Positions 1 to 7,483 are shown, counted from the first letter of the stretch. The stretch: DNA of 8,619 nt from DASTQL01 sp035761805 (GCA_035761805.1 DASTQL010000073.1:1-8619), one strand, 5' to 3'. Program-made: numbers and translations. The notes: generated from the sequence alone by a model not told the origin.

Positions 1-260
1 AGCCCACCCTCCGGGTAGCACTCCTCCAACCGGGCCAACGCGTCGACCTCCACCGCCACCGCCGCCGCCTGCGCCCACCGGGCCGCCAGCACCACCCCCA
101 TCGCCGCGTCCGGGTCACACCACTGCGGGTCGGCCCCGCCCGGCGCGCCGGCCGCCGCGGTCACCGCGGCCGCCACCGGATCCCCGACACCGGCGGCGTC
201 CGGGGCGGTGGGAGCGGCGGCCACATCCACCCCACCATCGTACAGACGTTCGAACGACAC
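1..260 (-). CDS. DUF222/HNH-endonuclease-type protein, N-terminal fragment
   Basis: This reading frame runs off the left edge of the window, so only about 86 N-terminal residues are visible. They are rich in Ala, Val, Asp and Pro. They include FERLYDGG near the start, QWCDPD in the middle, and a helix with LAARWAQAAAVAVEVDALAR followed by LEECYPEGG. From memory of the family, this resembles the start of actinobacterial DUF222-containing HNH endonuclease proteins, which occur in many copies per genome and whose function is unsettled. The HNH domain itself would lie outside the window. I chose the GTG at 258-260 because FERLYDGG looks like coding sequence. A second GTG at 228-230 is an equally good start, since it sits six bases after a TACGAT box and could be leaderless. 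The gene is divergent from cphB and probably unrelated to cyanophycin. Family assignment is by recognition only. Confidence 0.6.
   Translation of the reverse strand, partial: MSFERLYDGGVDVAAAPTAPDAAGVGDPVAAAVTAAAGAPGGADPQWCDPDAAMGVVLAARWAQAAAVAVEVDALARLEECYPEGG
237..242 (-). promoter_or_regulatory. Possible -10 box (TACGAT) for the DUF222-type gene
   Basis: TACGAT on the minus strand fits the TANNNT pattern and lies six bases before the GTG at 228-230, the spacing of a leaderless transcript. If this promoter is real, the protein starts at 230 and not 260. No convincing -35 element is visible. Confidence 0.3.
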
Positions 261-344
261 CGGAAGGGCCCGTCCCCACCCGTGCAATCACCGCTGCAAT
301 CTCGGCGGTCCCGCGTCGTCCCCGCCCACGACGGGGCGCCCCAC

Positions 345-350
345 TAGGCT
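345..350 (+). promoter_or_regulatory. -10 box (TAGGCT) of the cphBA operon
   Basis: TAGGCT matches the actinobacterial TANNNT -10 pattern and ends six bases before the cphB ATG at 357, so transcription should begin at or next to the A of the start codon. No Shine-Dalgarno sequence precedes that ATG, which agrees with a leaderless mRNA. A clear -35 hexamer is not visible. A perfect 10-bp palindrome (GGGGC-GCCCC, 333-342) lies directly upstream of the box and could be an operator, but it could also be chance in such GC-rich DNA. Confidence 0.55.
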
Positions 351-356
351 CCCGAC

Positions 357-1403
357 ATGTCCGAGACCCGGGACCCGCGGTCCGGCTCAGGGTCCGACGA
401 CGCCGGGTCGGTCGGCACGCTCTTCGCTGTCGGAGGGGCGGAGGACAAGCTCGGCCCACGCTCCGTGCTGCGCCGATTCGTCGACGCCGCCGGGGGGGAC
501 AGGGCTCGGGTCGTCGTCGTCCCGACGGCATCCTCGCTGGGGTCCGAGATCGTGGAGGCGTACGAGGCCGTGTTCCGACGCCTCGGGGCGGCCGAGGTGA
601 CCTCGGCGCGACCCCGGAGCCGGGCCGAGGCACACTCCCCCGAGCTGGTCGGTCCGGTCGACGGCGCCACCGGGGTGTTCATGACCGGGGGAAACCAGCT
701 GACCCTGAGCTCCGTGGTCGTCGGGACCCCGTTCGGTGATGCCGTGATCTCCGCGCATCGACGGGGCGCCGCCGTCGGGGGCACGAGTGCGGGCGCCAGC
801 ATCCTGGCCCGCCACATGGTGGCCTTCGGGAGCGGGGGCACGACGCCCAAGCAGCGGATGAGCCAGCTCGCGGTCGGCCTGGGGCTGCTGCCGGACCTGG
901 TCATCGACCAGCACTTCGAGCAGCGGAACCGGTACGGGCGTCTGCTCTCCCTGGTCGCGCAGTCGCCGAGCCTGCTCGGCGTGGGTGTCGACGAGGACAC
1001 GGCGGCCGTGGTGGAGGGCGGTCGGTGGTTGGAGGTCGTCGGGCGGGGCGCCGTCACCGTCGTCGACGGGTCTGCGGCGGTCTCCAACGCCTCGACGGCG
1101 CGTCGCACCGATGCCTTGCTGGTCTCGGGTGTGGTCCTCCACGTGCTCCCGGAGGGCAGCTTCTTCGACCTCGCGACGCGGAAGCTCGTCCACCTCGCGC
1201 CGCAGCGCCCCGACACCGAGGTCGTCCGGCTGCGGGCGGCGGAGGCCGAGCTCCGGCGCACCGCGCGGCGGATCGCTGCCGAAGGAGCCGCATCGGGTGC
1301 GCCGGAACGAAGTCGACGGCGGGCCGCACGGCGAGTCGTACCGTCGCTCGAGCAGGACCCGACGGTCGAGCCGCCGCCGGCCGAGGGGAGAGCAGGGCGA
1401 TGA
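357..1403 (+). CDS. cphB: Cyanophycinase
   Basis: Predicted cyanophycinase, a serine exopeptidase of family S51 that cuts cyanophycin (multi-L-arginyl-poly-L-aspartate) into beta-Asp-Arg dipeptides in the cytoplasm. The 348-residue product has the nucleophile motif GTSAGA with Ser144, the GGNQ motif at 111-114 and DQHFEQRNRYGR at 184-195. By the spacing recalled for Synechocystis CphB (Ser132, His174, Glu201), the triad here is Ser144, His186 and Glu213. The substrate-binding Asp, Gln and three Arg residues also fall at the expected offset (D184, Q185, R190, R192, R195). The ATG at 357 is supported by the -10 box six bases upstream. The stop overlaps the cphA start (ATGA), so the two are co-transcribed and probably translationally coupled. 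Odd feature: about 60 extra C-terminal residues (about 288-348), rich in Arg, Ala and Glu, beyond the usual length of about 270. The first 18 residues are also a low-complexity extension. Confidence 0.93.
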   Translation: MSETRDPRSGSGSDDAGSVGTLFAVGGAEDKLGPRSVLRRFVDAAGGDRARVVVVPTASSLGSEIVEAYEAVFRRLGAAEVTSARPRSRAEAHSPELVGPVDGATGVFMTGGNQLTLSSVVVGTPFGDAVISAHRRGAAVGGTSAGASILARHMVAFGSGGTTPKQRMSQLAVGLGLLPDLVIDQHFEQRNRYGRLLSLVAQSPSLLGVGVDEDTAAVVEGGRWLEVVGRGAVTVVDGSAAVSNASTARRTDALLVSGVVLHVLPEGSFFDLATRKLVHLAPQRPDTEVVRLRAAEAELRRTARRIAAEGAASGAPERSRRRAARRVVPSLEQDPTVEPPPAEGRAGR

Positions 1404-4195
1404 CCGTGCGCGACACGGAGACGACCGGCGCCGCGACGCCTCCCGCGGCCCCCGACCTCACGCTGCTCGAGACCAGGGTCTATCGAGGCCCGAATGTCTG
1501 GTCCTACGACAAGGCCGTGCACCTCGTGCTCGACCTCGGCTCCCTCGAGGACCACCCCTCGAACACCCTGCCGGGCTTCGCCGACCGCCTGCTCGAGGTC
1601 CTGCCCGGACTGGACCACCACTCGTGCTCGCGGGGACGCCCCGGTGGCTTCGCCGAGCGCCTGCACGAGGGGACCTGGCTCGGGCACGTGACCGAGCACG
1701 TCGCCCTCCAGCTCCAGCAGGAGGCCGGTCACGACGTACGGAGGGGAAAGACCCGACAGGTCAAGGGCCGTCGGGGTGTCTACAACGTGGTCTTCGGCTA
1801 CCACGACGAACGCGTGGCCCTGGCGGCGGCCCGGCTGGCAGTACGCCTGGTCAACCACCTCGTCGAGGCAGAGGAGGGGTTCGACTTCGCGGCCGAGCTG
1901 GAGGACTTCCTCGTCCGGGCCGAGCGCACGGCCTTCGGACCCTCGACCGAGGCCATCCTCGAGGAGGCCGCGAGCCGCGACATCCCGTGGCTGCGCCTCA
2001 ACGAGTACTCGCTCGTCCAGCTCGGCCAGGGCGTCCACCAGCAGCGCATCCGGGCCACCATGACGTCCGGCACCTCAGCGCTCGCGGTCGACATCGCCGG
2101 CGACAAGGAGCTCACCGCACGCCTGCTGTCCGCGGCGGGGTTGCCCGTCCCGCGCAGCGAGAGCGTGCGCACCGTCGACGGCGCCGTGTCCGTCGCGGAC
2201 CGGATCGGGTATCCCGTCGTGTGCAAGCCGCTGGACGGCAACCACGGGCGCGGTGTCGGCCTCGACCTCGCCGACGAGGCGGCACTGCGCGAGGCCTTCC
2301 CGGTGGCGCGCGAGCAGTCCCGCCGCGGCCGGGTGGTGGTGGAGAACCACGTGACCGGCCGGGACTACCGCGTGCTGGTCGTCGGCGGCCGGATGCAGGC
2401 GGTGGCGGAGCGGGTGCCCGCCCACGTGGTCGGCGACGGTGTCCACACCGTGTCGGAGCTCGTCGAGACCACGAATTCGGACCCCCGTCGCGGGGTCGGT
2501 CACGAGAAGGTGCTGACCAGGATCAAGGTGGACGAGGCGGCGGTCGCGCTGGTGCGATCCCAGGGCTACGAGACGGACTCGGTCCCCGAGCCGGGGGCCA
2601 CCGTGCGGCTCACCCTGACCGGCAACATGTCCACGGGCGGGATCTCCATCGACCGGACGTACGAGGCCCACCCGGACAATGTCGAGATCGCGGAGGAGGC
2701 CGCCCGGGTGATCGGCCTCGACGTCGCGGGTATCGACTTCATCTGCCCGGACATCTCCCAGCCGGTCCGCGAGACGGGCGGGGCGATCTGCGAGGTCAAT
2801 GCCGCCCCCGGCTTCCGGATGCACACGCACCCGACCGTCGGCGAACCGCAGTTCATCGCCAAACCCGTCGTCGACCTGCTGTTCCCGCCCGGTACGCCCA
2901 GCCGGGTGCCGATCGTCGCGGTGACGGGGACCAACGGCAAGACCACGACCGCGCGGATGATCGCGCACATCTTCAAGGGACTCGGCCGCAAGGTGGGCAT
3001 GACGTCCACCGACGGCGTGGTGATCGACGAGAGACTGGTGATCCGGGCGGACGCCAGCGGGCCCAAGAGCGCTCGGATGGTGCTCCAGAACCCCCGGGTG
3101 GACATCGCCGTCTTCGAGGTCGCTCGCGGCGGGATCCTGCGCGAGGGGCTCGGCTACGACCGCAACGACGTGGCCGTGGTCCTCAACGTGCAGCCCGACC
3201 ACCTCGGCCTCCGCGGGATCGAGACCGTCGAGCAGCTCGCCGAGGTCAAGGCGGTGCTCGTCGAGGCCGTACCGAGGAACGGGTTCGCCGTCCTCAACGC
3301 CGACGACCCGCTCGTCTTCGAGATGCGGCGCCGCTGCTCCGGCGAGGTGGTCTGGTTCACCATGTCCGAGCCGGGGTCGCAGGTCAGGCAGTACGTCGAC
3401 GACCACTGTCGTCGGGGGGGCCGTGCCGTGGTGCTCGAGCCGAGCGAGCTCGGTGAGATGGTCCTCATCCGCCACGGCCGCCGGTCCATGCAGCTGGCCT
3501 GGACCCACCTGCTCCCCTCGACCTTCCAGGGCAGGGCACGCATGAACGTGCAGAACGCCATGGCTGCCGCCGGTGCGGCGTTCGCCGCCGGTGCGCCGCT
3601 GCACGACATCCGTCAGGGCCTGCGCACCTTCACCACCTCGTACTACCTCTCGGCCGGGCGCCTCAACCAGCTCGAGGTGGGTGGCGCAACCGTCATCGTC
3701 GACTACTGCCACAACGCGCCGGGGATGCGGATGCTTGGCGACTTCGTGGACCGGCTCGGCGCGAGCCTGGACACCACCCACGAGCTGGGCAGGATCTCGC
3801 GCATCGGCATGGTCGCCACGGCCGGGGACCGGAGGGACGACGACATCCGCGAGCTCGGCGCCGTTGCCGCCCACCACTTCGACGTCCTCGTCGTCCGTGA
3901 GGACGCCGCACTCCGGGGTCGGTTACCAGGCGAGGTGGCCGACCTGGTCGCAGACGGAGCCCGTCAGCGGACGGCGGCCGGTGCCCGGTGCAAGCAGATC
4001 GAGATCGTGCTGGACGAGCTGGACGCCGTCCGGCGGAGCATGGCGTTCGCCAACACCGGCGACCTCGTCGTCCTCTGCGTCGACAAGCACGCCGCCGTGC
4101 TCGGCGAGCTCGAGGACATGGCCCAGCTGGCCCAGGCCGGAGCGCACGTGTCCGACGAGCGGCTCGGGGACCCGGACCAGCCGGCTGCCGGCTGA
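1400..4195 (+). CDS. cphA: Cyanophycin synthetase
   Basis: Predicted 931-residue CphA1-type cyanophycin synthetase. It alternately adds Asp to the poly-Asp backbone and Arg to the Asp side chains, using two ATP per dipeptide, to make the cytoplasmic nitrogen-storage polymer. Three parts are visible. The N domain (about 20-215) has LETRVYRGPNVWSYD at 23-37 and HVTEH at 96-100, the HxxEH residues I associate with the reported primer-generating hydrolytic site. The ATP-grasp domain (about 220-495), which ligates Asp, has K276, the Gly-rich loop GNHGRGVG and metal ligands E465 and N467. The Mur-ligase domain (about 505-925), which adds Arg, has P-loop TGTNGKTT at 509-516, ARGGIL, DHLGL and DYCHN at 768-772. 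All key motifs look intact, so the enzyme should be active. The ATG at 1400 overlaps the cphB stop and has GAGGGGAG (1383-1390) nine bases upstream; in-frame codons further upstream lie inside cphB. Confidence 0.95.
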   Translation: MTVRDTETTGAATPPAAPDLTLLETRVYRGPNVWSYDKAVHLVLDLGSLEDHPSNTLPGFADRLLEVLPGLDHHSCSRGRPGGFAERLHEGTWLGHVTEHVALQLQQEAGHDVRRGKTRQVKGRRGVYNVVFGYHDERVALAAARLAVRLVNHLVEAEEGFDFAAELEDFLVRAERTAFGPSTEAILEEAASRDIPWLRLNEYSLVQLGQGVHQQRIRATMTSGTSALAVDIAGDKELTARLLSAAGLPVPRSESVRTVDGAVSVADRIGYPVVCKPLDGNHGRGVGLDLADEAALREAFPVAREQSRRGRVVVENHVTGRDYRVLVVGGRMQAVAERVPAHVVGDGVHTVSELVETTNSDPRRGVGHEKVLTRIKVDEAAVALVRSQGYETDSVPEPGATVRLTLTGNMSTGGISIDRTYEAHPDNVEIAEEAARVIGLDVAGIDFICPDISQPVRETGGAICEVNAAPGFRMHTHPTVGEPQFIAKPVVDLLFPPGTPSRVPIVAVTGTNGKTTTARMIAHIFKGLGRKVGMTSTDGVVIDERLVIRADASGPKSARMVLQNPRVDIAVFEVARGGILREGLGYDRNDVAVVLNVQPDHLGLRGIETVEQLAEVKAVLVEAVPRNGFAVLNADDPLVFEMRRRCSGEVVWFTMSEPGSQVRQYVDDHCRRGGRAVVLEPSELGEMVLIRHGRRSMQLAWTHLLPSTFQGRARMNVQNAMAAAGAAFAAGAPLHDIRQGLRTFTTSYYLSAGRLNQLEVGGATVIVDYCHNAPGMRMLGDFVDRLGASLDTTHELGRISRIGMVATAGDRRDDDIRELGAVAAHHFDVLVVREDAALRGRLPGEVADLVADGARQRTAAGARCKQIEIVLDELDAVRRSMAFANTGDLVVLCVDKHAAVLGELEDMAQLAQAGAHVSDERLGDPDQPAAG

Positions 4196-4223
4196 ACGGG
4201 GCCGCCGCCTCACCCCGCAGCCG
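4189..4223. terminator. Candidate bidirectional terminator between convergent cphA and Mur-ligase genes
   Basis: The arms CGGCTG (4189-4194) and CAGCCG (4218-4223) pair perfectly. Inside them, CGGGG (4197-4201) pairs with CCCCG (4213-4217), with a two-base AA bulge on one side and an 11-base loop. The structure overlaps the stop codons of both converging genes and would form in either transcript. There is no T-tract, as is common for actinobacterial terminators. The call rests on pairing and position only. Confidence 0.4.
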
Positions 4224-5919
4224 CGACCACCTTGGCCCGCAGGGTGTCCGGGTCGTCGAGGGTCGCCCACCGCCGGCGCAGGTCGTCCTCCAGGGCGTCC
4301 CGGTCCTGGTGGCACATGACGGCGACGACGTCACCCGGCCGTGCCCGGTCGAGCAGGGCGAGGTAGCCGAGCAGCTCCGACCCGTACGAGGGCAGGGTCG
4401 GCACACCGACCGCTGCGGCACCGGCGCGGTACAGCTCGTCGAGCTCGGCACGGTCTCGGCCACGCAGGTACTCGGTCTTGTGCACGACCACGACATCGTC
4501 GGTCGCCTTGGCCGCGAGCTCGCCCAGCGCGACGACGACCTCGTCCTGCCGGTCCCCCGCGGTCCCGAGGGCGAGCCGCAGGGCGGCGCCAGGCTGCCGG
4601 AGTCCGGCCATCACCTCCAGGAGCGCCTCGAGGCCGGCCTCGTTGTGCGCGAGGTCGAGCACCACCGTTGCCGAGCCGCCGGGTACCGGGACCGAGTAGA
4701 CGTTCAGCCGCCCCGGGTTGTGCTCCGGCCCGGGCCGGAAGTCCTGCAGGCCGGCGACCACCGCCGTACGAGGGAGGTCGGCCGCGAGGGCAGCGGAGGC
4801 AGCGGCCAGGGAGTTCTCGACGTTGGGTCGGGAGAGCCCGGCGAACGTCATGGGGACGTCCACGACCCGCACGAGCGGGTCCGGGTCGGCGTCCGGTTCG
4901 AGGACGGTGACCCACCCCTCCAGCACGGTGGTGGCGCGGCCGCCCTCGGTGAGTGCCACTCGTACGGCGGGTGCCTGGGGGTCCCGGGCGAACACCCACG
5001 GTCGCGCGGGCGAGGACAGGCGCATGGCGAAGGTCCGGGGGTCCTCGCCGTTGACCACGCACCATCCCTCGGGACGGGTGACGCGGGTGACGACCGCCTT
5101 GACCTCGGCGAGCTGGTCGAGGGTGTCCACCCCGTGCAGGCCGAGGTGGTCGGTGGAGATGTTGGTGACGACGGAGACGTCGTTGTGCGTCGTCCCCATG
5201 CCTCGCAGCAGGATGCCGCCGCGCGCCGTCTCCGTGACCGCCAGGCCGACGCGGGGATCGGCCAGCACGCGCCGGGCACCGGAGGGCCCTGAGTAGTCGC
5301 CGGCCTCGACGAGCTCGCCGTCCACCCAGATGCCGTCGGAGTTCGACCAGCCGACGACCAGGCCGGCCAGCCGGCCGATGTGCGCCACCATCCGGGAGGT
5401 CGTGGTCTTGCCGTTGGTCCCCGTGACCGCCACCACGGGGACGTGCGGGCGGACGGTGGTGGGGCGCTCCCCCGGCTCGGTCGCGCGGACAGCGGCCGCC
5501 GACTCCATGACCGCCCGGTCCACGTCGGTCCCTGGCAGGGCGTCGAGGACGTCGGCGACGGCGTGGCCGAGGGCCTGCGCCTTGCCACGGTGTCGCCATG
5601 GGAAGGCGATGACGATGCGGGAGACGTCCCCGGCCGGCCGGGCCCGCACGGCGAGCCGGCTGATCCCGGATGCGGCCGCCACCATCCGCACCAGCCGGGC
5701 GACCGCGCGGGCAGCGAAGCGCTGTCGGAAGGCGGTGGCAGGCCCACCCGGGCGGGCGCTGCTGAGGCCCAACCGCCGGGCCAGCTCTCGGGCCTCCGGC
5801 TCGGAGAGCTCGACCAGGCCGGTGAGGTCGAGGGTGAGCTTGACGGCCGGACGCGGGAAGTACAGGTTCGGGCCGTCGAGCACGCGGAGCTCGACCAGGG
5901 AGGTCGACCGCTCGGTCAC
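4210..5919 (-). CDS. CphA-like Mur ligase lacking the ATP-grasp domain
   Basis: Predicted 569-residue ATP-dependent ligase of the Mur family, clearly related to the neighbouring CphA. Residues about 9-130 resemble the CphA N domain: LRVLDGPNLYFPRPAVKLTL matches the start of CphA, and SRIVIAFPWRHRGKAQALG matches its later part. Where CphA has HxxEH, this protein has RxxAR (71-75). The chain then passes directly to a Mur-ligase half: P-loop TGTNGKTTT at 166-174, ARGGILLRG at 232-240, DHLGLHG at 257-263, QLAEVKAV at 269-276, and AHN (424-426) matching the CphA motif. The roughly 280-residue ATP-grasp domain is absent, so it cannot add Asp the way CphA does. It may add Arg or another amino acid to cyanophycin, a dipeptide or something else; the substrate is unknown. 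The GTG start at 5919 lies six bases after a TAGGCT box. The gene converges on cphA with a 14-base gap. The CphA relationship is firm; the role is inference. Confidence 0.85.
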   Translation of the reverse strand: MTERSTSLVELRVLDGPNLYFPRPAVKLTLDLTGLVELSEPEARELARRLGLSSARPGGPATAFRQRFAARAVARLVRMVAAASGISRLAVRARPAGDVSRIVIAFPWRHRGKAQALGHAVADVLDALPGTDVDRAVMESAAAVRATEPGERPTTVRPHVPVVAVTGTNGKTTTSRMVAHIGRLAGLVVGWSNSDGIWVDGELVEAGDYSGPSGARRVLADPRVGLAVTETARGGILLRGMGTTHNDVSVVTNISTDHLGLHGVDTLDQLAEVKAVVTRVTRPEGWCVVNGEDPRTFAMRLSSPARPWVFARDPQAPAVRVALTEGGRATTVLEGWVTVLEPDADPDPLVRVVDVPMTFAGLSRPNVENSLAAASAALAADLPRTAVVAGLQDFRPGPEHNPGRLNVYSVPVPGGSATVVLDLAHNEAGLEALLEVMAGLRQPGAALRLALGTAGDRQDEVVVALGELAAKATDDVVVVHKTEYLRGRDRAELDELYRAGAAAVGVPTLPSYGSELLGYLALLDRARPGDVVAVMCHQDRDALEDDLRRRWATLDDPDTLRAKVVAAAG

Positions 5920-5925
5920 CAGCGA

Positions 5926-5931
5926 AGCCTA
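5926..5931 (-). promoter_or_regulatory. -10 box (TAGGCT) of the CphA-like Mur-ligase gene
   Basis: On the minus strand TAGGCT lies six bases before the GTG start at 5919. The box and spacing are identical to those of cphB, which implies a leaderless transcript. No Shine-Dalgarno sequence lies in the six-base gap. The -35 region is GC-only and overlaps the hairpin at 5949-5970. Confidence 0.5.
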
Positions 5932-5948
5932 CTCAGCACCGGCTCTCG

Positions 5949-5970
5949 GGCCCGGGTCCGGAACCGGGCC
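5949..5970 (-). terminator. Candidate terminator hairpin after fabI
   Basis: GGCCCGG (5949-5955) and CCGGGCC (5964-5970) form a perfect 7-bp GC stem with an 8-base loop, starting just after the fabI stop on the minus strand. It has no T-tract. It sits in the 56-base gap before the CphA-like Mur-ligase gene and could separate the fab operon from that gene. Its position over the expected -35 region of the downstream promoter means it could instead be a binding site. Confidence 0.35.
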
Positions 5971-5975
5971 GCTGC

Positions 5976-6746
5976 TCAGGCGCCCATCGCGTGGTAGCCG
6001 CCGTCGACGTGCACGATCTCGCCGGTCGTCGCGGGGAAGAAGTCGCTGAGCAGGCCCACGACCGCGCGGGCCGTCGGTTCCGGGTCGGTCTGGTCCCACC
6101 CGAGCGGCGCCCGGTCGGCCCACGTCGCCTCCAGCCCCTCGAAGCCCGGGATGGCCTTGGCGGCCAGGGTCTTGAGCGGTCCGGCCGACACCAGGTTGAC
6201 CCGGACTCCGTCCGGGCCGAGGTAGCGGGCGAGGTAGCGGGCCGTCGACTCCAACCCCGCCTTGGCGACCCCCATCCAGTCGTACGCCGGCCAGCTCACC
6301 GACGCGTCGAAGGTGAGCCCGACGACCGACGAGCCGGGCTGCAGCATGGGACGGCACGCGACCGCCAGGGCCTGCAGGGAGTAGGCCGACACCTGCACGA
6401 CCTGGGCCACGTCGGGCCACCCGGTCTCGAGGAACTTGCCGCCCAGCGCGGTCTCCGGGTTGCCGTAGGCGATGGAGTGCACGACACCGTCCAGGCCGTC
6501 GAGGTGCTCGCCGACGACCCCGGGCAGCGCCGCCAGGTGCGCCTCGTCGGTCACGTCGAGCTCCACGACGGGAGCGCCGACCGGGAGCCGCCCGGCGATC
6601 CGGCGGGTGATCGCGAGCGCGCGCCCGAAGTTCGAGATCACCACCTGCGCGCCCTGCTCCTGCGCCACCCGGGCGACGTGGAAGCCGATGGAGGTGTCCA
6701 TCGTCACGCCGGCGACGAGGACACGCTTGCCCTCGAGGATGCCCAT
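5976..6746 (-). CDS. fabI: Enoyl-[acyl-carrier-protein] reductase (NADH), InhA/FabI type
   Basis: Predicted 256-residue enoyl-ACP reductase, which performs the last reduction of each type II fatty acid elongation cycle, trans-2-enoyl-ACP to acyl-ACP with NADH. It has a short-chain dehydrogenase fold with the divergent FabI nucleotide motif near GVTMDTSIGFH (13-23), LDVTDEAH at 63-70, and DGVVHSIAYG around 86-95. The catalytic residues align with Mycobacterium InhA F149, Y158 and K165 at a constant offset of three: F146, Y155 and K162. The serine equivalent to InhA S94, changed in some isoniazid-resistant strains, is present as S91. The C-terminus ATTGEIVHVDGG is typical. The ATG at 6746 gives MGILEGKRVLV, the usual family start, with GAGGGAG (6753-6759) six bases upstream. 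The frame stays open further upstream but only through fabG. It lies 32 bases after fabG, so the two form an operon. Confidence 0.95.
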   Translation of the reverse strand: MGILEGKRVLVAGVTMDTSIGFHVARVAQEQGAQVVISNFGRALAITRRIAGRLPVGAPVVELDVTDEAHLAALPGVVGEHLDGLDGVVHSIAYGNPETALGGKFLETGWPDVAQVVQVSAYSLQALAVACRPMLQPGSSVVGLTFDASVSWPAYDWMGVAKAGLESTARYLARYLGPDGVRVNLVSAGPLKTLAAKAIPGFEGLEATWADRAPLGWDQTDPEPTARAVVGLLSDFFPATTGEIVHVDGGYHAMGA

Positions 6747-6778
6747 TGCCGTCTCCCTCGTGTCTCGGTCTCGCCCGT

Positions 6779-7483
6779 TCAGTGCCCCATCCCCAGCCCG
6801 CCGTCGACCGGGATGACGGCTCCGGTGAGGTAGGCGGCCTGGTCGCCGGCCAGCCAGCGGACCACGCCGGCCACCTCCTCGGGCGTGCAGAACCGTCCCA
6901 GCGGGATCCGGGACCGGTACTCCTGCTGGGTCTCCTCGGGCAGCGCCGCCGTCATGTCCGTCTCGACGAAGCCGGGAGCGACGACGTTTGCGGTGATGCC
7001 GCGGCTGCCCAGCTCGCGAGCCATCGATCTGGCCATGCCGACCAGTCCCGCCTTGCTCGCGGCGTAGTTGACCTGCCCGGGCGAGCCCATGAGGCCCACG
7101 ACGCTGGACACCAGCACGATCCGCCCCTGACGCCGTCGCAGCATGCCCTTGGCGGCTCGCTTCGCCACGCGGAAGGCACCGGTGAGGTTGGTGTCGACGA
7201 CGCTGGTGAAGTCGTCCTCCGTCATGCGCAGCAACAGCGTGTCGCGGGTGATCCCGGCGTTGGCGACGAGCACCTCCACCGGACCCTGACGCGACTCGAC
7301 CTCCGCGAAGGCGGCCTCCACGGAGTCGGCGTCGGTGACGTCGCACCGCACCGCGGACAGGCCCTCGGGTGCCTCGCCGCTCCGGCTCGTGACCGTCACC
7401 TGGTCTCCTGCGTCGGCGAAGGCTCTCGCGATCGCGAGTCCGATGCCGCGATTGCCTCCCGTGACCAGAACGGATCGTCCCAC
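6779..7483 (-). CDS. fabG: 3-oxoacyl-[acyl-carrier-protein] reductase
   Basis: Predicted 234-residue NADPH-dependent 3-oxoacyl-ACP reductase, which carries out the first reduction of type II fatty acid elongation. It is a classical short-chain dehydrogenase: TGGNRGIG at 8-15 (cofactor loop), CDV at 47-49, NAG at 75-77, and the tetrad N99, S127, Y140, K144 (YAASK at 140-144). PGFVETDM at 170-177 and the terminal PVDGGLGMGH are typical of FabG/MabA. The start is a GTG at 7483, fixed by a strong Shine-Dalgarno sequence GAGGAGGG (7490-7497) six bases upstream. It is the first gene of a fabG-fabI pair. The same pairing occurs in mycobacteria as mabA-inhA, which supports both calls. Transcription probably starts near 7532, giving a leader of about 48 bases with a hairpin. 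Confidence 0.94.
   Translation of the reverse strand: MGRSVLVTGGNRGIGLAIARAFADAGDQVTVTSRSGEAPEGLSAVRCDVTDADSVEAAFAEVESRQGPVEVLVANAGITRDTLLLRMTEDDFTSVVDTNLTGAFRVAKRAAKGMLRRRQGRIVLVSSVVGLMGSPGQVNYAASKAGLVGMARSMARELGSRGITANVVAPGFVETDMTAALPEETQQEYRSRIPLGRFCTPEEVAGVVRWLAGDQAAYLTGAVIPVDGGLGMGH

Noticed and set aside
247..256. CGTTCGAACG palindrome as a LexA (SOS) box
   Set aside because: The actinobacterial SOS box has the order TCGAAC-N4-GTTCGA. Here the half-sites are in the opposite order with no spacer, so it is just a palindrome around TTCGAA inside the DUF222-type frame.
1025..1399. Longer cphA start inside cphB
   Set aside because: The added 125 residues are a shifted translation of cphB. 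The ATG at 1400 overlaps the cphB stop and has a ribosome-binding site.
344..2038. Long minus-strand open frame (564 codons) opposite cphB and cphA
   Set aside because: It is antisense to two genes with complete catalytic motifs, has low-complexity Arg/Ser/Thr-rich sequence and no recognisable domain. Such frames are expected in DNA of this GC content.
985..3456. Plus-strand open frame of 823 codons overlapping cphB and cphA
   Set aside because: It is a frame-shifted shadow of cphA with an Arg/Gly/Pro-rich translation and no motifs.
2075..3877. Minus-strand open frame of 600 codons opposite cphA
   Set aside because: It is antisense to the intact ATP-grasp and Mur domains; its His/Asp/Val-rich product has no family features.
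3988..5292. Plus-strand open frame running from cphA into the ligase gene
   Set aside because: It is antisense to the CphA-like ligase over most of its length, with biased composition and no domain.
6747..7346. Longer fabI start reading back through fabG
   Set aside because: The extra residues are an out-of-frame translation of fabG. The ATG at 6746 has its own Shine-Dalgarno sequence and gives the family N-terminus.
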